This document shows, in pieces, positions 35,087 through 44,145 of a stretch of 64,000 nt of DNA. Origin of the DNA: Sinorhizobium sp. RAC02 (lineage in GTDB: Bacteria > Pseudomonadota > Alphaproteobacteria > Rhizobiales > Rhizobiaceae); the NCBI RefSeq assembly GCF_001713395.1, contig NZ_CP016452.1, positions 1,488,001 through 1,552,000 on the forward strand, given 5' to 3'. A program made the translations under genes and the position numbers. Position 1 is the stretch's first letter; every line of letters starts with the position of its first letter. Under the pieces are notes generated by a model. The model had not been told where the DNA came from. It ran no database searches and was given only the letters and a program-made list of their open reading frames with translations.

Positions 35087-36175
35087 TCAGCCCGCGATCA
35101 TTTCCGTCCACTTCTGGTTCAGCCAGTCGGCCTTGGACGTGTAGAGGTCGTAGCGCGGAATGATCGGTTCGATGTCCGAGGAGACGGCTGCGAACTCTTC
35201 GGCCGTCAGGTCAAGAAGGTCGCGCTTGACGGTCGGAGCGGTACCGACCTTGCGCGACAGCAGCGCCTGGATCGCCGGCTGGCTCATGTAGTTGATGAAG
35301 GTGTGAGCTTCCTCGACTTTCGTCGAGGCGCGCGACAGCGCCCAGCAACCGGAATCCATGATGCCGCCTTCCTTCGGGAAGGTCGAGCGGACCGGCTGGC
35401 CATCCTTGGCGGCAAGGCCCGTCACGTCGTGGTAGTACTGGCCCATCGGGATTTCGCCCGACTTCAGCGACTGCTCGAACTGTGCTTCATCGCGATACCA
35501 CAGGCGCACGTTCGGCTTGACTTCGGCAAGCTTTTCGAAGGCTTTGAGGAGACCTTCCTCGGTGTCGAGCGCATTGGTGCCGCCGAAATGCGTCTTTGCG
35601 GTCACTTCGAGCAGGAAGGAGTTGGAGACGAGCGCGAGCAGGCCGAGCTTGTCGGCATTTGCCGGATCCCACAGCGCGGTCCAGGAGGTCGGCGCTTCCT
35701 TGAAGACATCGGTGTTGGTGACGAGCGTGATGTACCAGGCGACGGCACCGATGCCGGCGACGCGGCCATCCGGATACTTGTTCACGAAATGGTCGATCAG
35801 GTTCGAGCCGTTCGGGATCTTCGCCATGTCGAGCGGTGCCCAGAGCTCGGTCGATTGGCCCTTCAGCATGGCGACCTGCGACATCATCGAAACGTCGGCG
35901 GGCGCCAGGCCGGCCTTGGCGGCCTGCTCGAGCTGGACGAGCCAGGCCTCACCCGTCGGCTCGGCGACCGATTCCACGGCAATGCCCGTCTGCTTGGTGA
36001 ATTCGGCAAAAATGTTCTTGTCGAAGGAGTCCTTGAAGTAGCCCCCGTAGACGCCGACCTTCAGCGACTTGTCCTGTGCACGCAGCACGGCCGGCATGGC
36101 GAGCAACGAAGCACCGGCAACGCCGGCACCCAGCACCGCGCGGCGGCTGACATTGGTCTTGAGGATGTCACGCAT
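35087..36175 (-). CDS. Periplasmic solute-binding protein, polyamine type, Tat signal (cluster C)
   Basis: 362 residues. The N-terminus has a twin-arginine signal (VSRRAVLGAG, then a hydrophobic run ending LRAQDK), so it is probably exported folded. The body starts LKVGVYGGYFKDSFDK, PotD/PotF-like. ATG 36175 follows AGGAGAAAG; a longer open frame upstream is untranslated leader. Confidence 0.9.
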   Translation of the reverse strand: MRDILKTNVSRRAVLGAGVAGASLLAMPAVLRAQDKSLKVGVYGGYFKDSFDKNIFAEFTKQTGIAVESVAEPTGEAWLVQLEQAAKAGLAPADVSMMSQVAMLKGQSTELWAPLDMAKIPNGSNLIDHFVNKYPDGRVAGIGAVAWYITLVTNTDVFKEAPTSWTALWDPANADKLGLLALVSNSFLLEVTAKTHFGGTNALDTEEGLLKAFEKLAEVKPNVRLWYRDEAQFEQSLKSGEIPMGQYYHDVTGLAAKDGQPVRSTFPKEGGIMDSGCWALSRASTKVEEAHTFINYMSQPAIQALLSRKVGTAPTVKRDLLDLTAEEFAAVSSDIEPIIPRYDLYTSKADWLNQKWTEMIAG

Positions 36176-36472
36176 AGTCGTCTTTCTCCTGTTAGGCCGA
36201 CCGTTGATCCGGTCGGAGCGTTCCCATTGTCGTATTCTACGCCAGGCGCTTTGCGCCACGGAAGGCCTGAAAGCAATCGGGTCCGGATTTTCGAGAAGAT
36301 TTTTGCACGCCATTTGACGCGTGCCGCGCCGTCTCCAGCGCCTGAAGCCTCCTGATCGTCCCCCGGGGCTTTGCCCTCGTTTTTTACAGTATCGTAATAA
36401 AACGCTTGGAAAAGCAATTAGCGTTGTTATAGAAATTGCCGTGAGAAAAACTCACATGTGAGATCCCCCTAT
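36176..36472. promoter_or_regulatory. Divergent region between cluster C and LysR gene
   Basis: About 297 bases holding both promoters. Near the LysR start is GTGAG-AAAAA-CTCAC (36441-36455), whose right arm begins a perfect 12-base palindrome CTCACATGTGAG (36451-36462). Symmetric pairs like this are usual LysR-family binding sites. An AT-rich stretch lies at about 36375-36440. Confidence 0.6.
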
Positions 36473-37489
36473 ATGGCCTCGCGCCTGCCACCGCTCAACC
36501 CGCTCCGCGCCTTCGAGGCGACCGCCCGCCGCGGTGCCGTTTCGGCGGCGGCGCGGGAGTTGAACGTGACGCACGGCGCCGTCAGCCACCAGATTCGCGC
36601 ACTCGAAGAATCCCTCGAAACCACGCTTTTCGAGCGCGGCGGAAAACGATTGAAACTGACGCCGCAGGGCGCGCTGCTGCTGCCCGCCGTCACCAATGCC
36701 TTCGGCGAGATCGCGGCGGCGACGGCCCTGATGAAGCAGCCGGAAGCCCATGGCGATCTCACCGTCACCTGCGTGCCCGCACTCCTCTCGCTCTGGCTGA
36801 TCCCGCGCCTCAACACCTTCACCGACCAGTATCCGGGCGTGCGCGTCACCTTGATCGCCTCCAACGATCCGGACCACCTGCGCTCGCTCGATACCGATGT
36901 CTGTATGCTCTACGGCGACGGCAACTGGCCCGATAGCTGGACGCGGCTGTGGTCGCATCTCAAGCTCTTCCCGGTCGCCAGCCCGACGCTGCTCAACAGC
37001 CGGCCGCTGCGCTCCGTACGCGACCTTGCAGACCACACCCTGTTCCATGGTGACGACGGCAGGGAATGGAACACCTGGCTGGCGGCGGCCGACGCGCTCG
37101 ACATGGTGCGCGGCCGCCAGCATTTCATGAGCGACGCCCGCCTTTCCACCGAGGCTGCACTGCATGGTCAGGGCATTGCGCTCGGCGATACGATCACCGC
37201 CAGCAACCTGATCGCCCGCGGCGAACTCGTCGTGCCGTTCGATCTGACAGTACCGGCCAACGACGCCTTCTATGTCGCCTGCCGTCCGTCCGTCCGCCAG
37301 TCACCCCTCGTCAAAGTGTTCATCGACTGGGTCTTCGCCGCTCTCGAAGAAACCCTGCCCGAACCGCAGGCCTCCGCCCGCACGCATCTGCGCGGCCGCG
37401 GCAACCGTCTGGTCGAAGCCCATCGTCCGGTTTCGGCCCCGGCCAAACGCCGGGCCACCGCCAGCCCCCAACGCAAGACCCGCGCCTGA
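36473..37489 (+). CDS. LysR-family transcriptional regulator, GcvA-like (cluster C)
   Basis: About 338 residues. N-terminal winged helix (PLNPLRAFEATARRGAVSAAARELNVTHGAVSHQIRALEE) and a type-2 periplasmic-binding effector domain, as in GcvA. The Ala/Arg/Pro-rich tail (last about 40 residues) is longer than usual. Start: ATG 36473 or GTG 36458, both with weak ribosome sites. Divergent from the cluster C transporter and likely its activator or repressor. Confidence 0.9.
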   Translation: MASRLPPLNPLRAFEATARRGAVSAAARELNVTHGAVSHQIRALEESLETTLFERGGKRLKLTPQGALLLPAVTNAFGEIAAATALMKQPEAHGDLTVTCVPALLSLWLIPRLNTFTDQYPGVRVTLIASNDPDHLRSLDTDVCMLYGDGNWPDSWTRLWSHLKLFPVASPTLLNSRPLRSVRDLADHTLFHGDDGREWNTWLAAADALDMVRGRQHFMSDARLSTEAALHGQGIALGDTITASNLIARGELVVPFDLTVPANDAFYVACRPSVRQSPLVKVFIDWVFAALEETLPEPQASARTHLRGRGNRLVEAHRPVSAPAKRRATASPQRKTRA

Positions 37490-37500
37490 TTTTAACGGAA

Positions 37501-38679
37501 ATGACCATGCCTCGCTTCAATTCGCTCGTCGAAACCCTCGCCGCCCCGCCCATCCCTTCGGTTTTCGCCTGGGGCGATGCCTATGATGGCCGCAGTGGCC
37601 CGATGATTGATTTCTCGCAGGCCGTGCCCGGCTACCCGCCGCACCCGGACATGCTGCGCCTGCTCGGCGAATATGCCGCCTCGCGCGCCTATACCGGTTA
37701 CGGGCCGATTGAGGGCGAGGATTCGCTGCGCGCGGCCTATGCGGCGCATGTTTCCGAGAGCTACGGTGTGGCGCTTTCCGCCGGCAACATCCATGTGACG
37801 GCGGGCTGCAACCAGGCCTTCATCTGCGCCGCCATGGCGGTGGCTGGCGCCGGCGATGCCGTGCTGATGACCGACCCCTACTATTTCAACCAGGAAACCA
37901 CCCTGGCCATGCTGGGTATCAAGACCCGGTTCGCCGCCTGCGACCCGGCAAAGGGTTTCCTGCCGGACATTGCAACGCTCGCCGCCGGCATCACGCCGGA
38001 TGTGCGCGCCGTTGCCCTCGTCTCGCCGAACAACCCGACCGGGGCCGTCTATCCACCGGAGCTACTGGCAGCGATCTACGAACTCTGCGCCGCACGCGGC
38101 GTCTGGCTGATCCTCGACGAGACCTATCGCGACTTCCTACCGGCCGGTGCAGGGCGTCCACATGACCTCTTCGGTCGCGCGGGCTGGGAAGACACGCTTA
38201 TCAGCCTCTACAGCTTCTCGAAATCCTTCTGCATCCCCGGCCATCGTCTCGGTGCGATCACGGCCGGCGCCGGGGTTGTCGAGCAGGTGGCAAAGATCAT
38301 GGACAACCTGCAGATCTGTCCGCCGCGCTCCGCCCAGGCCGCGGTCGCCACCGCCCTGCCCCTGCTGGCCGACTGGCGCGAGGAAAACCGTCGCGAAATT
38401 GCGCGGCGCGTCGAAGGCCTGCTCTCCACCATGGCCGCCGTGCCCGCCTGGCGTGTCGGTGCCGTCGGCGCCTATTTTGCCTTCATCGGCCATCCGTTCG
38501 GCGAAACGCCGTCCGCCGTGGTGGCCGAAAGGCTCGCCAAGGAAGCCGGCGTGCTTTGCCTGCCGGGCAGCTACTTTGGCGCAGGGCAGGAAGGATATCT
38601 GCGCTTCGCCTTCGCCAATGCAGACGTCGACACGATCGCTCTCTTGAAGGATCGGCTCAATCGATTCGTCCTTGGCTGA
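37501..38679 (+). CDS. PLP-dependent aminotransferase, class I/II
   Basis: 392 residues. The PLP lysine lies in LYSFSKSFCIPGHRLG, after NNPTGAVY and LDETYRDF fold-I motifs. It transfers an amino group between an amino acid (or amine) and a 2-oxo acid. The ATG is 12 bases after the LysR stop; an extended frame upstream overlaps LysR and is spurious. Regulator-linked, so probably part of the cluster C pathway. Confidence 0.9.
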   Translation: MTMPRFNSLVETLAAPPIPSVFAWGDAYDGRSGPMIDFSQAVPGYPPHPDMLRLLGEYAASRAYTGYGPIEGEDSLRAAYAAHVSESYGVALSAGNIHVTAGCNQAFICAAMAVAGAGDAVLMTDPYYFNQETTLAMLGIKTRFAACDPAKGFLPDIATLAAGITPDVRAVALVSPNNPTGAVYPPELLAAIYELCAARGVWLILDETYRDFLPAGAGRPHDLFGRAGWEDTLISLYSFSKSFCIPGHRLGAITAGAGVVEQVAKIMDNLQICPPRSAQAAVATALPLLADWREENRREIARRVEGLLSTMAAVPAWRVGAVGAYFAFIGHPFGETPSAVVAERLAKEAGVLCLPGSYFGAGQEGYLRFAFANADVDTIALLKDRLNRFVLG

Positions 38680-38828
38680 TCCGGTGTTTGTTACCGGTTG
38701 AATGACGCGCTCCTGAGATAACCGTCTGGAGTGCGTCTTATAAGGATGCAGGCGTCACCCGGAGGCGCTCGGCATCGAAGGCGCGTTGATCACCGGCAAC
38801 AACCGCCGCACGACGGGGCATCACTCCG

Positions 38829-39812
38829 TCAGCCGATCAACGAGGAATTGACCCAGAGCTCGTCAAGTGCGATCCGCGACCAATTGCCGGATGTCTCGTG
38901 GACATAGACCACCTCACCCTTCATGAAGCTCCGCAGGATTTCGAAAGAAGTTCCGGGGCCGGCACGCCCTTTCGAATCGTCCGTGTTCACGATGCGCTGG
39001 GTCACCGGTTTGACCCATTTTCCATAGACCCAGTATTCCTTGGAATTGGCGATCTTGTACCAGCCGTTCTCTTCCCGGAAAACGCGGATGACCGCGCCGG
39101 TCTCCAGCGGCCCCTGTGTTGCGGCAAGAGCGGCCGAGGCGCTTGAAGAAACCCGGACATTCAGCGTGTCGGAAACGACGACGCCGTAAGTGGGTGTTGC
39201 AGCCGGCGGCGAGAACGGCACGCCGGTCAAAGCCTGCTCGACGAGCGGAAGGAAATTGTTCTGGCAGTCGGCAACGGTGTTGCCGCCAAAGAATGCCGTG
39301 CCGGGGCAAGTTTTCGTGACCCCAGTGCCGTTCGTCCGCTGACCCGTGTTGAGATCGTACCAGTGGTGGTAGACGATGTTGTTGGTGGTCACCGGGGCAA
39401 GGCTGAAGCGACGAACCAATGCAGCAGTGGCTTTGACGATCGCCTCCTTCTGCGCGTCGGTCATCTGGTCCTGTCCCGTGTCAAAGTCGCCGACATTCTC
39501 GATGCACACCGACCGGCTGTTGTTGCCATAGATACAGGCCGGCGTGTTGTTCATCGGGCGGCCGGTGACGATCATGCCATCCGGGAAAATGGAAAGGTGC
39601 TGGCCGATATCCGCCCAGCCATTGTGGCCGACGTGGTGATCACGCATGCCCTTCTGCATCTCGAAATGGTTGTTGCCGGTAAACTGCGCATAACGAGGGC
39701 TCCAGGTGTGGTGTTCCTGCACCTTGTCGACCACGCGGGTCACCGAGATCGTTCCCAGCCATTGCTCGAATTCTGTGAGGGTGAAACGCGTAAAGCCGTA
39801 CTTCGTATCCAT
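38829..39812 (-). CDS. N-acetylmuramoyl-L-alanine amidase with two SH3-like domains
   Basis: 327 residues. The N-terminal two thirds is an amidase_2/PGRP zinc domain: EHHTWSP, FPDGMIVTGRP, YHHWYD and KTCPG carry the likely zinc and catalytic residues. Two bacterial SH3 repeats follow (about 215-265 and 270-327). It should cut the amide between MurNAc and the stem peptide. GGGAGGG precedes the ATG. There is no signal peptide, so export route is unclear; a lysin-like or cytoplasmic recycling role is possible. Stands alone. Confidence 0.85.
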   Translation of the reverse strand: MDTKYGFTRFTLTEFEQWLGTISVTRVVDKVQEHHTWSPRYAQFTGNNHFEMQKGMRDHHVGHNGWADIGQHLSIFPDGMIVTGRPMNNTPACIYGNNSRSVCIENVGDFDTGQDQMTDAQKEAIVKATAALVRRFSLAPVTTNNIVYHHWYDLNTGQRTNGTGVTKTCPGTAFFGGNTVADCQNNFLPLVEQALTGVPFSPPAATPTYGVVVSDTLNVRVSSSASAALAATQGPLETGAVIRVFREENGWYKIANSKEYWVYGKWVKPVTQRIVNTDDSKGRAGPGTSFEILRSFMKGEVVYVHETSGNWSRIALDELWVNSSLIG

Positions 39813-40073
39813 GGAAGCCCTCCCGTGGAATGGACGATTGATGTCGAACCGATGCGAAAATACCCCCGCCGATGCAAAGCATGGCGCCCCCCGAAATCAA
39901 TTTACTGCGGGCATAAACAGGCGCGTCCGCGTCGTGAAACCACGGCGCGAAAACTCCAGACCAACATTTCGTATATTAGCGGGCAGAATATCACTCTGCC
40001 TCGACATCGCAATCTTTAATTGATTAAGCGCATGGAAAACCGCACATAGGCGCGAGTACGAAATCTCGGCGCT

Positions 40074-40466
40074 TCAGGGACGAACCGAGAGATGTTCGTG
40101 CACACCGAGCCACCGACCTGCCGGATCGCGTGAAAAAACGATGGTTTCACGCTCGTTGTTCGTCATCGTCTCGCCGCCCATCGAGATATCGGTCTCGACG
40201 GCGTGGGTGAAGATCGCGACATCCCCGACGAGCTGGATTTGGCGGTCCGTCGAGCGGCAGCCGAGCACGCGAAACCCGTCGCGGCTCTCCCAGAGCGCCC
40301 ATTCCTCTTCGTAGGCGGCCCGGTCTTCAAGCATATGGTCGAGATTGTGGAAGAGGAAGGTCGCGGTGGGTGCGAAGGCCGCGAAATAGGCATCACGGTC
40401 GTGCCGCGCGAACGCGCTGACCAAGGCATCGGCGGCGGAAAGCACGGTGGATTCCGTTTCGGTCAT
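40074..40466 (-). CDS. SnoaL/NTF2-like protein
   Basis: A 130-residue NTF2-fold protein of the DUF4440/SnoaL-like kind (ADALVSAFARHDRDAYFAAFAP, then WLGVHEHLSV at the end). Members are small isomerases, hydrolases or binding proteins; no function can be assigned. ATG 40466 follows TGAGGA, 7 bases after the TetR stop, so it is co-transcribed with that regulator. Confidence 0.82.
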   Translation of the reverse strand: MTETESTVLSAADALVSAFARHDRDAYFAAFAPTATFLFHNLDHMLEDRAAYEEEWALWESRDGFRVLGCRSTDRQIQLVGDVAIFTHAVETDISMGGETMTNNERETIVFSRDPAGRWLGVHEHLSVRP

Positions 40467-40473
40467 GCGTTCC

Positions 40474-41100
40474 TCAAACGATCTTGATGCTGCTGATAAG
40501 GGTGGCAATCGGCGCATGCTGGGCATTGACCCGCGTCTTCAAGTCTTCCAGCGGCATGGCGTCCACCTTGCAGAACTCGATAAACATCATGTTGAGGTTG
40601 TTGAAGAAAACCTCACCCATGGCCTTTGCGTCCACGCCGGCATGGACCACACCGCGCACCTGCAATGTCTCGATAAGCTGGACCACCTGGGCGCAAAGCT
40701 GGCCGTCGAGTTCCGTATACCGCCGGGAAAGCGGCGTGTCCGGCTGCTGGATGGAGATCGCCATCGCGGTGCGCCACATTTCCTTGGAAAGATAGTAGAG
40801 CGAGTGGTCGTAATACTGCTCGATCAGCGTGCGCAACGCCTCGGCAACGTTCAGCGGCGGGTTGGCGACAATGCGGGCGCCGGCCTCCAGCACTTCCGTG
40901 ACTTCCATCGCCACGGTCGCGACAAGGATGTCGCCCTTGTTCTGGTAATAGTTGTAGAGCGTGCCGACGGAGACTTCTGCCATCTCGGCGATGTCCTCGA
41001 TGCGGGCGCTGTCATAGCCCTGATCGCGAAACAGCGTGGTCGCGGATTCGAGAATGCGACGCGTCTTGTCCGCCTTCTGTTTTGCACGCAATCCAGCCAT
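40474..41100 (-). CDS. TetR/AcrR-family regulator (cluster D)
   Basis: 208 residues. TetR N-terminus (ILESATTLFRDQGYDSARIEDIAEMAEVSVGTLYNYYQNKGDIL) and an all-helical ligand domain. A strong GGAGGATTCC site precedes the ATG. Reads away from the cluster D transporter, with TGAACTCGTTCA between them; most likely its repressor. Confidence 0.92.
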   Translation of the reverse strand: MAGLRAKQKADKTRRILESATTLFRDQGYDSARIEDIAEMAEVSVGTLYNYYQNKGDILVATVAMEVTEVLEAGARIVANPPLNVAEALRTLIEQYYDHSLYYLSKEMWRTAMAISIQQPDTPLSRRYTELDGQLCAQVVQLIETLQVRGVVHAGVDAKAMGEVFFNNLNMMFIEFCKVDAMPLEDLKTRVNAQHAPIATLISSIKIV

Positions 41101-41147
41101 GGAATCCTCCGTTGGAATCTCCTCAAAAATGAGATTGACTTAAAAAA

Positions 41148-41159
41148 TGAACTCGTTCA
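41148..41159. promoter_or_regulatory. Palindrome TGAACTCGTTCA between TetR and cluster D (candidate operator)
   Basis: TGAAC-TC-GTTCA, perfect except for its two central bases, in the middle of the 129-base divergent gap. Size and location suit a TetR dimer. Confidence 0.5.
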
Positions 41160-41229
41160 ATCTTTTTCTCAAGGCATCGCGACGAGTGCCATCCGCAAAG
41201 GCCGAAAGCCTGCACCAGAGGGAAAGATA

Positions 41230-42306
41230 ATGAGCAAAACCGTTTCTGGCGGCCTCCGCCGCCGCATGCTTTTCGCCACCGCAGCCGCCATCGCCCTGTC
41301 GTCGGCCGCCGCGCAGGCACAGGACGAATTGAACGCGCTGGTCTGGTGCGACCATACCGATCCGGCGCTGGTCGAGCCCTTCGAGAAGGCCAACAACGTC
41401 AAGGTCAATCTCAAGGAATATGAAGGCACGGGTGCTGCGATCTCGATCATCGAGCAGTCCCGCCCCGGCGATTGGGATGTGCTGGTGATCGACGCCGTCG
41501 ACGTACCGCGCGCCATCGACATGGACATTCTCGGCGAAATGCCGGCCGACAAGCTGCCGCTCGGCGATCTCTTCCCGGAAGTGCGCATGGAAGAGACGAC
41601 CACCAAGGACGGCAAGGTCTACGCCATTACCGAAAAATTCGGCTACAACACGATTTCCTACGACAAGACGAAAGTCGACCCGGCCGACATGGACGACCTG
41701 TCGGTCATCTGGTCGGACAAGTACAAGGGCCGTATCGCGCTCTATGACTACTACCTGCCGATGGTCGGCCTGACCGGCGTCGGCATCGGCAAGAAGACGG
41801 CCGACCTGAAGCAGGACGATCTGCAGGCGATCAAGGAAAAGCTCTTCGAGATGAAGAAGGTCGCCCGCCAGGTGAGCGACGTCGTCGCCTCGCAGACCGC
41901 ACTAGCGACCGGCGAGGTCGATATCGTCGTCGGTGGCGGCGAGTGGCTGACGGCCGGTCTTTCGGCGGAGAAGCCTAACCTTGACTGGACGATCCCGAAG
42001 CAGGGCGCCCTTCGTTGGGCACAGTCCATCGGCGTCTTCAAGACCTCCGAAAAGCAGGATCTCGCGCTGAAATTCGTGCAGTACATCGTCAGCCCCGAAG
42101 GCCAGGCGCGGCTTGCCACCTCCTCCTGCTACTGGGCGATGCCGGCCAATGCCAAGGCGGGCGCGCACCTCACCGATCCGCAGAAGGCGGCGTTGCGCTG
42201 GGACAAGCAGCCGGACTACCTGAAGAACTCGCAGCTCTATCCGGTCGCCGACGCCGACATGGATGCGGCGATGCAGGATGTCTGGACGGAGATGTTGCAG
42301 CAGTAA
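41230..42306 (+). CDS. Periplasmic solute-binding protein, polyamine type (cluster D)
   Basis: 358 residues. Sec signal peptide (RRRMLFATAAAIALSS, cleavage near AQAQDE), then a PotD-like body (WCDHTDPALVEPFEKANNVKVNL). ATG 41230 follows AGGGAAAG; the frame opens far upstream over the TetR gene but that is antisense noise. First gene of cluster D. Confidence 0.92.
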   Translation: MSKTVSGGLRRRMLFATAAAIALSSAAAQAQDELNALVWCDHTDPALVEPFEKANNVKVNLKEYEGTGAAISIIEQSRPGDWDVLVIDAVDVPRAIDMDILGEMPADKLPLGDLFPEVRMEETTTKDGKVYAITEKFGYNTISYDKTKVDPADMDDLSVIWSDKYKGRIALYDYYLPMVGLTGVGIGKKTADLKQDDLQAIKEKLFEMKKVARQVSDVVASQTALATGEVDIVVGGGEWLTAGLSAEKPNLDWTIPKQGALRWAQSIGVFKTSEKQDLALKFVQYIVSPEGQARLATSSCYWAMPANAKAGAHLTDPQKAALRWDKQPDYLKNSQLYPVADADMDAAMQDVWTEMLQQ

Positions 42307-42326
42307 GGATTTTGGGGGATGCATTA

Positions 42327-42458
42327 ATCCTCGGGTCAGGCCCGGGGATGACGGTGGGGAGGGTGTGAGCCCGCCCGATCGAACGGTGCGGCCTGCGGTA
42401 CCGTTTCTGCGTCACCCCGCTTCTCTTCTTTCGTCATACTCGGGCTTGACCCGAGGAT
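42327..42458. repeat. Short element with 27-base inverted ends between binding-protein and permease genes
   Basis: Left arm 42327-42353 (ATCCTCGGGTCAGG...GATGACG) and right arm 42432-42458 are reverse complements except at a few positions, separated by 78 bases. The GGGCTTGACCCGAGGAT core is like the palindromic intergenic repeats scattered through Rhizobiales genomes. It may be a mobile repeat that now serves as an mRNA structure after the binding-protein gene. Confidence 0.7.
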
Positions 42459-42491
42459 CCAAGCTCCAAGTACCGACGAGGACCTGGCCCC

Positions 42492-43355
42492 ATGACTGCC
42501 ACTGCCTATGAGCGCGCGGAACGCCGCAAGGCCCGGGCCTTTGCCCTGCCGGCGCTGCTCTGGACGGGTTTTTTCTTCCTCGTGCCCTTCGCTTATATGG
42601 TGGCGCTCAGCTTCTGGACGCGGCAGGGGCGCGAGATTGTCGCCACCTGGACGCTCGACAACTACATCGCCTTCTTCGGGAAGGCGCACCTCTTCAAAGG
42701 CCTCGTCGTCTCGCTGGAGATCACCGCGGTCGTCACCGTCATCTCCATCGTCCTCGCCTACCCGCTCGCCTGGATCATCGCCGAGCGCGTGCCGAAAAAA
42801 TGGCAGCGCTTCGCCCTCGTCATGGCGATCCTGCCGTTCTGGACGTCCTATGTGGTGCGCTCCTATTCCTGGCTGCTGGTTCTGTCCAAGGGCGGCGTCG
42901 TCAACCAGGCGCTGCTCTGGCTCGGCGTGATCGCCGAACCGCTGGAGCTTTCCGCCAACCGCACCGGCACGGTCATCGGCTTCGTGCACTTCTTCGTCAT
43001 GCTGCTGACGCTGACGATCTATGCCAACCTCATCCAGCTTTCGCCGAATTATCGGCGCGCGGCGGCTGATCTTGGGGCCAACGCGTTGCAAACCTTCTGG
43101 CATGTCGTGCTGCCTCTGACGCTGCCCGGCATTATGGTCGGCGCCTTCCTCACCTTCGTGCTGTGCATCGGCGACTACATCACACCGCAGATTCTCGGCG
43201 GCAACAACGAACTGGTCCTGCCGCAGGTCATCATGCTGCAACTCGGACGGCGCGCTGATTTCCCCATGGCGGCCGCGATGTCGCTGGTGCTGATGGCCGT
43301 CGTCACACTCGCCTATATCGCCTGCGCGCGCTGGCTGAAGATGGAGAGGACGTAA
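42492..43355 (+). CDS. ABC transporter permease, PotB type (cluster D)
   Basis: A 287-residue permease with about six membrane helices and an EAA-type loop (YRRAAADLGANALQTFWHVVLPLT). Begins 185 bases after the binding protein, across the inverted-repeat element, and ends 1 base before the next permease. Confidence 0.92.
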   Translation: MTATAYERAERRKARAFALPALLWTGFFFLVPFAYMVALSFWTRQGREIVATWTLDNYIAFFGKAHLFKGLVVSLEITAVVTVISIVLAYPLAWIIAERVPKKWQRFALVMAILPFWTSYVVRSYSWLLVLSKGGVVNQALLWLGVIAEPLELSANRTGTVIGFVHFFVMLLTLTIYANLIQLSPNYRRAAADLGANALQTFWHVVLPLTLPGIMVGAFLTFVLCIGDYITPQILGGNNELVLPQVIMLQLGRRADFPMAAAMSLVLMAVVTLAYIACARWLKMERT

Positions 43356-43356
43356 C

Positions 43357-44145
43357 ATGCGACACCTCACCACGACGCTGGCCGCCCTCTATGCCGGCCT
43401 GATCTACCTCTTCATCTTCCTGCCGGTTATCGTGCTGGTGCTGTTCTCCTTCCAGGACGGTACGCTTCCCGTGCCGCCGCTGAACGGACTGACGCTGCGC
43501 TGGTACGAGGCGATCTTTTCCGATGGCAAGCTGATGGCGGCCCTCGGCAATTCCCTGATCGTCGCGGTCCTCTCCTCGGCGGCCGCCTGCATCCTCGGCT
43601 TCCTCGCGGCCTACGCCTTCGCCCGCTATACGTTGCCGGCCTCAGGCTTGTTGCGCGGCCTTATCGTCGCGCCGATGACGGTCAGCACGCTGATCATCGG
43701 TCTTGGCCTGCTCTCGGTGCTGAACCTCACCGGCATGCGGCTTTCGCTCCTGACCGTCGGGATCGGTCATGTCGTGATCAACCTGCCGCTCTGCTTTGCC
43801 ATCATCTATGCCTCCATGGGCGGGCATCAGGTGAATATCGAGCGGGCGGCGCGTGATCTTGGCGCAAAGGACTGGCAAGTCATGCTGCTCATTACCGCGC
43901 CCATGCTGCTGCCGTCGATCCTCGCCGCCTTCTTCCTCTCCGTCACCTTCAGCTGGGACGAGTTCATCGTCGCCTTCCTGTTGTCGCGCTTCGACGTCAC
44001 GCTGCCGGTCGAGATCTGGAGCATGCTGCGCTCCGGTCTCGATCCCGGGACCAATGCCATCGGCAGCGTCGTCTTCCTCATCTCGGTCGCGTTCCTCATC
44101 CTCATGGAGCTCACCGTCTTCCGCAAAACCGGGAAATCCTCATGA
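43357..44145 (+). CDS. ABC transporter permease, PotC type (cluster D)
   Basis: A 262-residue permease; EAA loop IERAARDLGAKDWQVMLLITAPML. The stop overlaps the ATPase start in an ATGA. Pairs with 42492-43355. Confidence 0.92.
   Translation: MRHLTTTLAALYAGLIYLFIFLPVIVLVLFSFQDGTLPVPPLNGLTLRWYEAIFSDGKLMAALGNSLIVAVLSSAAACILGFLAAYAFARYTLPASGLLRGLIVAPMTVSTLIIGLGLLSVLNLTGMRLSLLTVGIGHVVINLPLCFAIIYASMGGHQVNIERAARDLGAKDWQVMLLITAPMLLPSILAAFFLSVTFSWDEFIVAFLLSRFDVTLPVEIWSMLRSGLDPGTNAIGSVVFLISVAFLILMELTVFRKTGKSS

Noticed and set aside
36176..36313. 46-residue extension of the cluster C binding protein
   Set aside because: Would place the twin-arginine signal inside the protein; AGGAGA before ATG 36175 supports the shorter form.
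37066..37500. Upstream extension of the aminotransferase frame
   Set aside because: Overlaps the LysR gene in another frame with no family similarity.
40447..41229. Upstream extension of the cluster D binding-protein frame
   Set aside because: Runs antisense through the TetR gene and would bury the signal peptide; ATG 41230 is the natural start.
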